64,000 nt of DNA from Rohdeia mirabilis (GTDB taxonomy: Bacteria > Planctomycetota > UBA1135 > GCA-002686595), in contig CP036290.1 in NCBI GenBank assembly GCA_007750655.1, positions 3,782,001-3,846,000 of the forward strand, read 5' to 3'. Position 1 is the stretch's first letter; each line of letters starts with the position of its first letter. A program made the translations under genes and the position numbers. Positions 1 to 7,747 of this stretch are shown here, in pieces. A model generated the notes under the pieces. That model ran no database searches. It was not told where the DNA came from and was given only the letters and a program-made list of their open reading frames with translations.

Positions 1-506
1 AGGTCGAGTGACGGGGCGTGGAACTCGAGTTGGTGGGCCTCGGGCCCGTCGAAGACGAAGAGACGCCACACGAATCCTTCGGCTCCGTCGCGGACCCCGT
101 CGGCGCTCTCCACGAGAACGGCCTCGGACGCACCTGGTATCGCCACCGTTTCCGAGACGTCGCCGCGGTCGTGACTCTGCTCGAGCAGGGCGCGGACCCC
201 GCCGGCGAATCCTGTCGAGGACGTCACGAAGCACGCCCCCTCGAGCTGCACGAACTTGAGTCCGGGGTACCTGAGCGCCGGGCCGAAGAGTCGGTCGAGG
301 AGCGGTCGATCGAAGTCCCTGCGGACGACCTCGGTCGTGTCGACCCCGCCCGTCGGCAGGTCGAGGCTCACGCGACCGTCCGCGAACCTGTGGCGACCGG
401 GTGCGAGACGGGTCGCCTCGGGCCGGTTGATCAGCACGGTGACGGCCACCGCGACGACGAACACGGCGACGAGTGCCGCGATGGGTCGGAGCGTGTAGGA
501 CGGCAT
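1..506 (-). CDS. membrane-anchored protein of unknown function, partial (3' end off window)
   Basis: The frame starts at an ATG (504-506) and stays open to the left edge, so only about 168 N-terminal residues are visible. Residues 8-27 form one hydrophobic helix (IAALVAVFVVAVAVTVLI), a signal anchor or uncleaved signal; the rest looks soluble and extracytoplasmic. It contains SLDLPTGGVDTTE, a later block ending GFVWRLFVFDGPEAHQLEFHA, and no catalytic motif I recognise. The gene immediately upstream in transcription (656-1228) has the same layout and matching motifs, so the two are tandem paralogues. I cannot assign a function. The reading is supported by the conserved pattern between the two copies. 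Confidence 0.6.
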   Translation of the reverse strand, partial: MPSYTLRPIAALVAVFVVAVAVTVLINRPEATRLAPGRHRFADGRVSLDLPTGGVDTTEVVRRDFDRPLLDRLFGPALRYPGLKFVQLEGACFVTSSTGFAGGVRALLEQSHDRGDVSETVAIPGASEAVLVESADGVRDGAEGFVWRLFVFDGPEAHQLEFHAPSLD

Positions 507-540
507 GCGCCCGACTCTAGCCTGCGTTGGATCGGCGGTA

Positions 541-654
541 CGGCGTCGGTACGGCGTCAGGCACACATCTGCGGCCTGCCGCGCCACATCGCTGCGATTC
601 GCAGCGACTTCGGCGGCAGGCCGCAGATGTGTGCCTGACGCCGTACCGACGCCG
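541..654. repeat. palindromic element, family 1 copy A (42-bp perfect arms)
   Basis: Positions 541-582 and 613-654 are perfect reverse complements, separated by a 30-nt loop. The loop holds its own 8-bp stem (589-596 with 600-607). The outer 20 nt of each arm, GTCGGTACGGCGTCAGGCAC, recur in copy B at 2828-2933, while the inner arm differs between copies yet stays paired. The element ends 1 nt past the stop codon of the gene at 656-1228, so in an mRNA it would form a very stable terminator-like hairpin. The layout resembles REP/RAYT-type palindromes, but no transposase is visible in the window. Confidence 0.9.
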
Positions 655-655
655 C

Positions 656-1228
656 TCAGTGGCCCGACGCCACGAAGCGCGTGCTCAGGACCACGGCGCG
701 CGCTCCCGCTCGCTCGGCCGGAGTCGGACCGAACCCGGCGGAGACCTCGTAGGCCGCGTCGCCGTCGAACAGCACGAGACCCCAGGCGTCGCCGATGCCG
801 TCGGAGCCCACGTTGTCGCGCTCCTGCAGCACCGCCTCGTGCCCGCAGCCGAGCGTCACCGTCTCGCGCGACAGCTCCACCTCGGCGCTCTTCGCCAGCA
901 GGCGGTCCATGACCATGGCGGGCATGGTCGCACTAGCCACCCAGGAGGCGCTGTCCGGCCACCTGACGAAACGGAAGCCGCTGACCACGCGCGAGGCCGG
1001 GGCGTCCGCGGTCGCGTCCACCCCACCGGCGGGCAGGTCGAGCGTGAGAGCGCCGCCGGCGAACGGGCTCACGCCTGCGGGAACGGTCGCGCTCGAGGCG
1101 TCCGGCGCGGCGCCGGCGTTCGAGGTCGCGTCGGACGTGTCGCCGCCCGACTGCGGACGGTCGCGGAAGGCGACGACGCCGAGCAGGCCGAAGACGAGGA
1201 CGAACGACGCGGTGATCAGCTTCTTCAT
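656..1228 (-). CDS. membrane-anchored protein of unknown function, paralogue of the 1-506 gene
   Basis: This 190-residue protein begins MKKLITASFVLVFGLLGVVAF, a short basic start followed by one hydrophobic segment (signal anchor or signal peptide). A Ser/Thr/Ala-rich linker (about 28-50) and an extracytoplasmic domain follow. The block TLDLPAGGVDATAD matches SLDLPTGGVDTTE in the next gene, and the blocks around VTLGCGHEAVLQE and GLVLFDGDAAYEVSA also have counterparts there, so the pair arose by tandem duplication. A palindromic element starts directly after its stop. No known domain is recognised. Identification as a gene rests on the paralogy and on the clean start. Confidence 0.65.
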   Translation of the reverse strand: MKKLITASFVLVFGLLGVVAFRDRPQSGGDTSDATSNAGAAPDASSATVPAGVSPFAGGALTLDLPAGGVDATADAPASRVVSGFRFVRWPDSASWVASATMPAMVMDRLLAKSAEVELSRETVTLGCGHEAVLQERDNVGSDGIGDAWGLVLFDGDAAYEVSAGFGPTPAERAGARAVVLSTRFVASGH

Positions 1229-1314
1229 TGGACGGTTGGTGCGGCGCGTTCGAGACACGGACTCGTGCACGTGCGCCGCGACGACGGACGACGCGACCGC
1301 CGGCTCGCGCGCGC

Positions 1315-2631
1315 TCAGTGGGCGCGGCGGCGATAGCTGGACGGGATGCCCAGTTCGGTGCGGTGCTTGGCGACGGTGCGGCGCGCGACCACGAGGCCCC
1401 GGCGCGCGAGCTCGCGCACCAGATCCTCGTCGGAGAGCGGCGCGGTGGAGTCCTCGCCCGCCACCAACTCGCGGATCAACTCGGCCGCTTCGCCGCGGCT
1501 GCGGTTCGAACCTTCGGCCGCTTCCTTGGGGAACAGGTCGCGCAGTGCGATCACACCGAACGGCGTCTGGACGGACTTGCCGGACACCGCGCGACTGACG
1601 GTGCTCGTGTGCAGACCGAGTTCTTCGGCCACGTCGGTCATCTGCAGCGGTTCGAGACCGGTGGGTCCGCGCTCGAAGAAGCGCGGTTGTCGTTCGAGCG
1701 CAGCGGCGGCGACGCGCAGGAGCGTGGCTTCGCGGCGCTCGAGGCTCTCGACGAGCCACTGGGCGTCGCGCACGCGTCCGCGCAGGCGTTCGCGCACCGC
1801 GGCGCTCTGGTCCTTCGATCGAGCGAGCGCGGCGACTTCGGGATCGATCGTCAGCGTAGGCAACGTGCCACGCACGCTCTCGAGGTGCCAACGGTCGCCG
1901 TCCCACTCGACCACGAGGTCGGGCGCCACGACGGGCGCGGTGCTGTCCTCGAGTGCCGCCAGCGGCCGCGGCGAAAGAGCGCCCAAGCGTTCGATCCACG
2001 CGGCCAGTTGAACCAGGTCGACGCCGAGGTCCTTCGCGATCTTGGGCAGGCGGTTGCGCTCGAGATCCGTCAGGTGCTGCTCGATCAGCGTGCACAAGGA
2101 GCCGTAGTCCGCGTCGCCCTGTTCGAGCTGCAACAGAAGCGCTTCGGTCGTGTCGCGCGCGCCGATGCCGCGCGGTTCGAAGGTCTGCAGGGCGGCGATC
2201 GCGCGACCGAGTTCGGTCTCACTGCCCTCGAGTCCGTTGCGTCGCGCGAGGTCCATGAGCGCGGCGTCGTCCTCGCGCAGGATGCCGTTGTCGTCCAGGC
2301 ACTCGACGAGCAGCTCGAGCCAGGCGCGCTCGGTGCCGGCGAAGTCGCCCTGCTCGAGCTGGGCCATGAGCAGTTCGCGCGGGCCGGCCTCGGCTCCGGT
2401 CAGGCCCTCGAGCCAGGCCGAGTGCCGTCCGGTCGCGCCGTCCTCGCCGCGCCGCGGGCGGACCGGTCGGTCGGGCAGCGGCGCGCGCGGCTCCTCGAGG
2501 CAGAGCGCCTCGTTGCGCTCGAACGCGTCGCGCAGGTACTGGTCGAGCTCGAGCGCGGGGAGGGCCAGGACCTCGATCGACTGGAGCAGGCGCGGTTCGA
2601 TCGCCAGCCGCTGCTCGGCGCGCTGGGACAT
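1315..2631 (-). CDS. rpoN: RNA polymerase sigma-54 factor
   Basis: Sigma-54 directs core RNA polymerase to -24/-12 promoters and needs an AAA+ activator to open them. The 438-residue product shows the family layout: a short glutamine/leucine region I (RLLQSIEVLALPALELDQYL), the core-binding domain (about 90-250), a helix-turn-helix (DVAEELGLHTSTVSRAVSGK) and the C-terminal RpoN box ARRTVAKHRTELGIPSS that contacts the -24 element. The start is ATG 2629-2631, right before the region I signature; the frame runs further upstream into a palindrome and is not expected to be translated there. At 438 residues it is slightly shorter than the usual 450-490, the missing part being the acidic region II. 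No activator lies next to it. Confidence 0.95.
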   Translation of the reverse strand: MSQRAEQRLAIEPRLLQSIEVLALPALELDQYLRDAFERNEALCLEEPRAPLPDRPVRPRRGEDGATGRHSAWLEGLTGAEAGPRELLMAQLEQGDFAGTERAWLELLVECLDDNGILREDDAALMDLARRNGLEGSETELGRAIAALQTFEPRGIGARDTTEALLLQLEQGDADYGSLCTLIEQHLTDLERNRLPKIAKDLGVDLVQLAAWIERLGALSPRPLAALEDSTAPVVAPDLVVEWDGDRWHLESVRGTLPTLTIDPEVAALARSKDQSAAVRERLRGRVRDAQWLVESLERREATLLRVAAAALERQPRFFERGPTGLEPLQMTDVAEELGLHTSTVSRAVSGKSVQTPFGVIALRDLFPKEAAEGSNRSRGEAAELIRELVAGEDSTAPLSDEDLVRELARRGLVVARRTVAKHRTELGIPSSYRRRAH

Positions 2632-2827
2632 GCCGAGTCCGCGCGGCGACGGCCCGCGCCCGGCTCCTGGCGATCCTGCTCCGTTCGATGCTCCCACGAG
2701 AGCTGACTTCGTCCCGTGGGGGCCGCGGACCGAAGGGGGCGGCGGCGGCGCGGCCCGTTCGGTGCCCGATCTCGTGGCCGGATTCCCTCGTGCGGGGCTC
2801 GCGGAGCCCGGCGAGCGGCTCTGGATC

Positions 2828-2933
2828 GTCGGTACGGCGTCAGGCACGCAAGTGCCACCTGCCGCCGACGTCAACGCGTTTCGCAGCACCTCGGCGCGGC
2901 AGGTGGCACTTGCGTGCCTGACGCCGTACCGAC
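2828..2933. repeat. palindromic element, family 1 copy B (38-bp perfect arms)
   Basis: Positions 2828-2865 and 2896-2933 are perfect reverse complements around a 30-nt loop, the same loop size as copy A. The outer 20 nt and the innermost CTGCCGC are shared with copy A. The intervening stretch differs, but the change is mirrored in both arms. The element lies 13 nt past the recR stop codon and fills most of the 315-nt space between recR and the rpoN start (2631). No protein-coding gene is evident in that space. Confidence 0.9.
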
Positions 2934-2946
2934 AATCCAGCGCGAC

Positions 2947-3558
2947 TCAGTCCGAGCGGCGCCGCAGCTCCATCCGGCCCTCGAGGGCGTCCTGGATCAC
3001 GCCGCGGTGCAGGTAGGCCAGGGCGCTGCCGGCGGGCAGGCCCTTCGCGAGGCGCGTGACCCGCACCCGCGGATGCTCGCGCGCGATGCGGTCGGCCAGG
3101 AAGTAGGCCGTGGCCTCGCCCTCGGAGTCCGGATCGGTGCCCAGGACGACCTCGCGCACCTGGCCGCTCCCGAGTCGCTCCCACAGGCGGCCGAGCGCCA
3201 GATCACGGGCTTCGGTGCCCTCGGCGGGTTGGAGCGCGCCGTGCAGGATCTGGTAGCGCCCGGCGAAACACTTCGCGCGCTCGATCGCCTCGACGTCGCG
3301 CGGACCTTCGACCACCAGGAGCAGCGACGCGTCGCGCCCCGGGTCGGAGCAGATCGTGCAGGGGCTCTGCGCCGAGAGGTTGCCGCAGGTCGCGCACAGA
3401 AGGGTCTGCGACAGGGCGCGGCCGAGCGCTTCGGCCAGCCGCGGCCCGCTGGGTTGACGCACCAGGTGCAGGGCCAGCCGTTCGGCGCTCACGCGACCGA
3501 TGCCGGGGAGGGACTCGAGCGCTTCGAGCAGGGCTTCGAACGGCGGCGGATAGGCCAC
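2947..3558 (-). CDS. recR: recombination mediator RecR
   Basis: RecR works with RecO/RecF to load RecA at gapped DNA. The 203-residue product has all family parts in order: an N-terminal helix-hairpin-helix (SLPGIGRVSAERLALHL, about 16-32), a C4 zinc finger with C55, C58, C67 and C70, a Toprim domain with LLVVEGPRDVEAI and the metal-binding GTDPDSEGEATA, and the C-terminal VTRLAKGLPAGS segment. I place the start at GTG 3556-3558 because it gives the normal length and sits about 43 nt after the ebfC stop; there is no ATG in a sensible place. It is the last gene of the tadA-dnaX-ebfC-recR block. Confidence 0.95.
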   Translation of the reverse strand: MAYPPPFEALLEALESLPGIGRVSAERLALHLVRQPSGPRLAEALGRALSQTLLCATCGNLSAQSPCTICSDPGRDASLLLVVEGPRDVEAIERAKCFAGRYQILHGALQPAEGTEARDLALGRLWERLGSGQVREVVLGTDPDSEGEATAYFLADRIAREHPRVRVTRLAKGLPAGSALAYLHRGVIQDALEGRMELRRRSD

Positions 3559-3601
3559 GGGTGGTGCGTCGGTCGGAGTGGAAGAGTTGGGCGACGACCG
3601 C

Positions 3602-3925
3602 TCAGAAGCCCGGCAGCTTGATGCCGCCGGTGGCCTTGCCGAGCTTCTCGTTGGCGAGGGCCTCGACCTTGGTGAGCGCGTCCTTGAGCGCCGCGGCGAA
3701 CAGCTCGGAAACCATCTTCGCCTCACCCGATCGCACCGCTTCGTCGGCGATCTCCACGCCGAGCACCTGGCGGCTGTAGCCGGACAGCTTGATGCGCACG
3801 GCTCCCCCACCGGCGCTGCCCTCGACCACCTCGAGGTCCAGTTCCTCACGCAGACGCTCGAGCTGCTTCTGCATCTCCTGCGCCTGCTTGAGCAGGTTGC
3901 CCATCTCTCCGAATGCTCCAGCCAT
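3602..3925 (-). CDS. ebfC: YbaB/EbfC-family nucleoid-associated protein
   Basis: This small DNA-binding protein is found next to dnaX and recR in most bacteria and is linked to nucleoid organisation or repair. The 107 residues start MAGAFGEMGNLLKQAQEMQKQLERLREEL, the long amphipathic helix of the family, followed by the beta-hairpin region (GSAGGGAVRIKLSGYSRQV) and the helix that forms the tweezer-like dimer. The C-terminal TGGIKLPGF matches the usual glycine-rich end. It lies 70 nt downstream of dnaX and 43 nt upstream of recR, so all three are probably co-transcribed. Confidence 0.95.
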   Translation of the reverse strand: MAGAFGEMGNLLKQAQEMQKQLERLREELDLEVVEGSAGGGAVRIKLSGYSRQVLGVEIADEAVRSGEAKMVSELFAAALKDALTKVEALANEKLGKATGGIKLPGF

Positions 3926-3995
3926 CGGTCGTACCTCTATCTGATGTGGTGTCGCGCGCGCCCGGGTCGGGTCGCGGGCGGCGGGATCGCGGGTC

Positions 3996-5798
3996 TCAGG
4001 GGCGTGATCGCCGGACGTCTTCGATGCGACCGCCGAACAGATCGACGACCTCGGCGGTGAAGCCGTCCGTCGGTTCGGGTTCCTCGCCGCGGCGATCGGC
4101 CTGGACGACCACGAGGTCGAGCCGCTCGCCGAAGACCTGTTCGAGCGCCGAGCGAGCCACGCCCATCGAGCGCGTGTCGTCGAGCAGGTGCCGGTCCTCG
4201 GCGTCGATCTCGATCAGCGCCACGGTCAGGCGATCGCCCTCGCGCGTCACGCGGCCGCGGCGCAGCAACGCCGCCAGGGACGGACGCTGGTTCTCGACGA
4301 GCGCGAGCGCGGCCGCGAAGCCCTCCGACGGCGAGGGCGGTCGGCGCGCGGCCGGTTCCAGCACGTGCTCGGGCTCCGCTGCCGGTTCCGTTTCCGGTTC
4401 CGGTTCGGCGCGCGCTGCGGGTGCGGGCGGAGCCGGGGCGGGCGTCGCCGGCGACTTCGCCGGCGCGGGAGCGACAGGGCGCGGCGCCTGTGCCGCGGGC
4501 TCGGGGCTCGCGGCCGGCTGGGGCTGCGGCCGAACGGGCGCCGGGGCAGCGGAGCTCGCGGCGGCGCTGGTCGGGGCGGCGGCGGGAGCTGTGGGCACGG
4601 ACGCCGCCCCGCGGTCCGCGCCCACCGGCCGAGCGGGTGCGGGGCCCGGTGGAGCCGCACCGGTTGCCGCTCCCAGGCGCGCCTCGAGCGCGGTCAAGCG
4701 CTCGAGCAGCTCGCCGAAGTCCGCCGGTTCCTCCGGCCGCGCCAGATCGAGCAGCGTGCTCTCGACCAGGATCCCTTCGAGACCGGGCGCGAAGCGCATG
4801 CGGTCCTTGGTGCGCAGGAGTTCACCGAGCCACCACTCGAGCCGCGCGGCTCCGACGCCCTCGGCGAAGCGCGCGAGGGCCTCGCCGTCGCCCTCGACCA
4901 GCGGACTGCCGGCGCCGCAGTGCAGGGCGACGATCGCGGAACGCAGCGCGCCGAGCAGACCGTCGACCAACTCGCCCTCGCGACCGGCCTGTTCGGCCAC
5001 GCGCTCGAGCAGAGCGCCGCGCGCGCCGGAGGCCAGGTGTTCGAGCAGCGCCATCTGCCCAGCGGGTCCACCGCCGCCGACGCGATCGATGTCGGCCAAG
5101 GTCGGCGCGTCGCCCGCCATCGCGATCAACTGGTCCGCGAGGCTCAGCGCGTCGCGCATGCCGCCGCGCGAGCGCGCAGCGATCTCGGACGTGACGCCCG
5201 CTTCGGCGCGAATGGCCTCGGCCTCGAAGACCTGGTCGAGACGGCGCGTGATGTGTTCGGGCTTGATCGGCGACAGGCGCAGGACCTGACAGCGCGACAG
5301 GATGGTGTCGGGAACCTTGTGCAGCTCGGTCGTCGCGAAGAGGAACTTCACGTGCGCCGGCGGTTCCTCGAGGGTCTTGAGCAGGGCGTTGAACGCGCCC
5401 TTGCTCATCATGTGGACCTCGTCGATGATGTAGACCTTGAAGCGCGCGGCCGCCGGGGCGTAGCTGACCTGTTCGCGCAACGAGCGCACGTGGTCGACGC
5501 CGTTGTTCGAGGCCGCGTCGATCTCGATCACGTCGAGTTCGTTGCCCGCGTCGCAGGCCACGCAGCGCGCGCAGGTGCCGCAGGGCTCGGGCGTCGGCCC
5601 CTGCTCGCAGTTGAGCGCCTTGGCGAAGATGCGCGCCGTCGTCGTCTTGCCCGTGCCGCGCGGACCCGAGAACAGGTAGGCGTGGCCGATGCGGTTCTCG
5701 CCGATCGCGCCGGCGAGCAGACGCGTGATCGCCTCCTGCCCGACCATGTCGGCGAAGGTGCGCGGGCGGTACTTGCGGGCGAGAACGAGGTAGGACAT
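3996..5798 (-). CDS. dnaX: DNA polymerase III subunit tau/gamma
   Basis: This is the ATPase of the clamp loader, which opens and loads the beta clamp and tethers the replicase. The 600-residue protein begins MSYLVLARKYRPRTFADMVGQ, has Walker A GPRGTGKT (45-52), a four-cysteine zinc module (about 64-82), a DEVHM Walker B, and the sensor 1 and LSRCQ arginine-finger segments. After domain III (to about 400) comes an Ala/Pro-rich linker of roughly 100 residues, then a C-terminal tau-type domain. I see no A-rich slippery site with which to make a gamma form by frameshifting. It follows the SRP RNA gene, an arrangement common across bacteria. Confidence 0.96.
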   Translation of the reverse strand: MSYLVLARKYRPRTFADMVGQEAITRLLAGAIGENRIGHAYLFSGPRGTGKTTTARIFAKALNCEQGPTPEPCGTCARCVACDAGNELDVIEIDAASNNGVDHVRSLREQVSYAPAAARFKVYIIDEVHMMSKGAFNALLKTLEEPPAHVKFLFATTELHKVPDTILSRCQVLRLSPIKPEHITRRLDQVFEAEAIRAEAGVTSEIAARSRGGMRDALSLADQLIAMAGDAPTLADIDRVGGGGPAGQMALLEHLASGARGALLERVAEQAGREGELVDGLLGALRSAIVALHCGAGSPLVEGDGEALARFAEGVGAARLEWWLGELLRTKDRMRFAPGLEGILVESTLLDLARPEEPADFGELLERLTALEARLGAATGAAPPGPAPARPVGADRGAASVPTAPAAAPTSAAASSAAPAPVRPQPQPAASPEPAAQAPRPVAPAPAKSPATPAPAPPAPAARAEPEPETEPAAEPEHVLEPAARRPPSPSEGFAAALALVENQRPSLAALLRRGRVTREGDRLTVALIEIDAEDRHLLDDTRSMGVARSALEQVFGERLDLVVVQADRRGEEPEPTDGFTAEVVDLFGGRIEDVRRSRP

Positions 5799-5934
5799 CG
5801 GCGTGGTGGAACGAGCCGACCCAGGGTACGGGAGGCGAGCAGCGCGCGGGAGTCCGAACCGACGCTCGGCGACGTCGGCGAGGGCCGTTCGGTCGAGCGC
5901 GCGGAGCGGTCGGTGCGCGCGCGAAGGTGTGAGA

Positions 5935-6031
5935 GGGCCCGGGGCGGCCGCGCCTGACGCGCAGTCCTTAGGGCTGCTCCGTTCCCGGCCTGACCCGGTT
6001 CGAACCGGCACCATCGCGGTGCACCGGACCC
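5935..6031 (-). ncRNA. ffs: signal recognition particle RNA, small bacterial (4.5S) type
   Basis: The minus strand contains the SRP core loop signature GTCAGGCCGGGAACGGAGCA followed by GCCC, close to the consensus GTCAGGTCCGGAAGGAAGCAGC. The ends proposed here, GGGTCCGG at 6031 and CCGGGCCC at 5935, pair over 8 bp with one G-U. The next segments CCGCG and CGCGG also pair, giving a single rod of about 97 nt. The RNA binds Ffh and targets membrane proteins. It sits between tRNA-Ser and dnaX, as in many Gram-positive and PVC genomes. The exact ends are inferred from pairing only. Confidence 0.9.
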
Positions 6032-6203
6032 ACTCCCACCTTCGCGTCGACGCCACCGACCGTGTTATCGACCGTGTCACCGACCGTCATCGCCGACCGA
6101 CACCACCCGTTCGTCCGCCGCGAACACCCAGCGCGCGGAGCCGCGAGCGGTCGGCTCGTCGTTCCAGCGTCGCCGACCGTTCCAGCGTCGCCGACCGAAG
6201 TGG

Positions 6204-6293
<90 letters not shown>

Positions 6294-6415
6294 GGGTTGT
6301 GACGCGCACACGAGCGTCTCGGCGAACCGATCCGCGTGCGCTTCGACTTGTCAGTCCGAATCGACTTCTCCTCCGTCGCAGGGGCGCCGACGAAGGGCCC
6401 GGAAGGGGAGGAGGA

Positions 6416-6503
<88 letters not shown>

Positions 6504-6558
6504 GCACGATTCGGCCGGGGAGTCTACCGCTGGGCGGGGGGCTCGGAGAAGACCTAGC

Positions 6559-7143
6559 TCAAGACTCTTCTTCGATCGCGCCCGCAGCAGCGTCGGCGGC
6601 GGCCCCGCGATCGGCCCCGCGACCAGCCCCGCGATCGACGATCCCGGTGGCGCTCCGAGCGGCGGCGCGCTTCGAACGGAAGAAGCCCACCATGAGCTCG
6701 CGGCAGGCCTCCGCCGCCACGCCCTCGCGGACCGCGCTCGCGTGGTTGAGCCCCGGATGGCCCGGCACGTCGCCGAGCGAGCCGCAGGCGCCGAACTTGG
6801 GGTCCCGGACCCCGAAGACGATCCGCTCGACCCGGGCGTGGCTGGCGGCGCCCGCACACATGAAGCAGGGCTCCACGGTGCTGTAGAGGGTCCCGCCGCG
6901 CAGGCGTTGGTCCCCCACCGTCCGGGTCGCGTCGCGAATCGCGAGCACCTCGGCGTGGGCCGTGGGATCGGTGTCCGTGCGCGTGCGGTTGTGGCCGCGT
7001 CCGACGATCACGCCGTCGACCACGACGACCGCGCCGACCGGAACCTCGTCGATCTGAAGGGCCCGCCGCGCTTCGTCGAGCGCCGCGCCCATGAAGCGCT
7101 CGTCCTCGCGCTCGGTCGCCTCGCCTTCTTCGTTCTCGTCCAT
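6559..7143 (-). CDS. tadA: tRNA-specific adenosine deaminase
   Basis: TadA converts A34 to inosine in tRNA-Arg(ACG), and such a tRNA is encoded nearby at 7599-7675. The 194-residue product has the cytidine-deaminase fold with zinc ligand and proton shuttle H63-A-E65 and the second zinc motif P92-C93-x-x-C96 in STVEPCFMCAGA. The C-terminal GHPGLNHASAVREGVAAEACRELMVGFFRSKR is typical. About 35 extra residues rich in Ala, Gly and Arg follow the normal end, and the acidic N-terminus is also longer than usual. The start at ATG 7141-7143 gives the only sensible N-terminus. It heads the tadA-tRNA-SRP-dnaX-ebfC-recR block. Confidence 0.95.
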   Translation of the reverse strand: MDENEEGEATEREDERFMGAALDEARRALQIDEVPVGAVVVVDGVIVGRGHNRTRTDTDPTAHAEVLAIRDATRTVGDQRLRGGTLYSTVEPCFMCAGAASHARVERIVFGVRDPKFGACGSLGDVPGHPGLNHASAVREGVAAEACRELMVGFFRSKRAAARSATGIVDRGAGRGADRGAAADAAAGAIEEES

Positions 7144-7182
7144 CGCTGTCCGCTCCGACGGCGCCCGGCGCCTGCGCCCACT

Positions 7183-7349
7183 CTAGTGGTGTGATTCGCT
7201 CTCTTGGGGCATTTCCATCGTCCCGTACGGGCGCGCTGCTGCGTTGCGCCTCCTCCGAGACTCACAGCGAAGTCGAGTCGTCGGCGCGCCTTGCATCGCA
7301 TCCCGTACGGAACGCCGAAATGCCCCAACAGAGCGAATCACACCACTAG
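7183..7349. repeat. 167-bp MITE-like palindromic element
   Basis: The ends 7183-7214 and 7318-7349 are 32-nt inverted repeats with a single mismatch, starting CTAGTGGTGTGATTCGCTCT. Further inside, CCCGTACGG occurs on both sides, so a weaker pairing continues towards the centre. The element has no coding capacity of its own and lies between the tadA start and the tRNA-Arg hairpin. Size, near-perfect terminal repeats and absence of a gene fit a non-autonomous mobile element or an old palindromic insertion. No clear target-site duplication is visible beyond the CTAG ends. Confidence 0.75.
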
Positions 7350-7503
7350 GTCCTCGCGCCCGCTCCGACCCGGCGCGCGAGCCGATCCGTGGCACCGCCG
7401 TGCGGCCGTGTCCGTCCGGCTCGCCTCCTGCCCCAGGTCGCGAGCCGCATCTCGAACTCCCCTCTCGGGACCCAAGTCCGCGGCGGAGCCGCGGCAGCAG
7501 CAT

Positions 7504-7600
7504 CAAACCTACCGATGCCACAGCCGGAAGCGCCAAGAGCGCCCCACGCCGGAGGCGTCGGGCGCTCTTGGCGCTTCCGGCTGTGGCACCGGTAGGTTTG
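7504..7600. repeat. 40-bp-arm hairpin abutting the 3' end of tRNA-Arg
   Basis: Positions 7504-7543 and 7561-7600 are reverse complements with one mismatch, around a 17-nt loop. On the minus strand the stem begins within the encoded CCA tail of tRNA-Arg, so it is the first thing transcribed after the tRNA body. It could act as a terminator or a 3' processing signal, or be a palindromic element inserted at the tRNA end. There is no T-tract after it. The rest of 7350-7503 holds nothing I can identify. Confidence 0.85.
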
Positions 7601-7675
7601 GTACACCCATCAGGATTCGAACCTGAAACCTCCTGATCCGTAGTCAGGTGCTCTATCCAGTTGAGCTATGGGTGC
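7599..7675 (-). tRNA. tRNA-Arg (ACG)
   Basis: This is a 77-nt tRNA with acceptor GCACCCA paired with TGGGTGT (terminal G-U), discriminator A and encoded CCA (7599-7601). The anticodon stem CCTGA/TCAGG encloses CTACGGA, giving ACG, the substrate of TadA encoded just downstream. The T-arm is CAGGTTCGAATCCTG. A 40-bp-arm hairpin overlaps its last two bases. Confidence 0.96.
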
Positions 7676-7747
7676 CCGTTCGTTCCCCGCGAGCGGCGTG
7701 CGCCGACCCGTTGGGGGCGGAGTTTGTACTCCGCTCGTGGGGCGAGG

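Noticed and set aside
7008..7328. Open frame running through the MITE-like element into tadA's opposite reading
   Set aside because: It mixes palindrome sequence with an alternative frame of tadA and has no motif.
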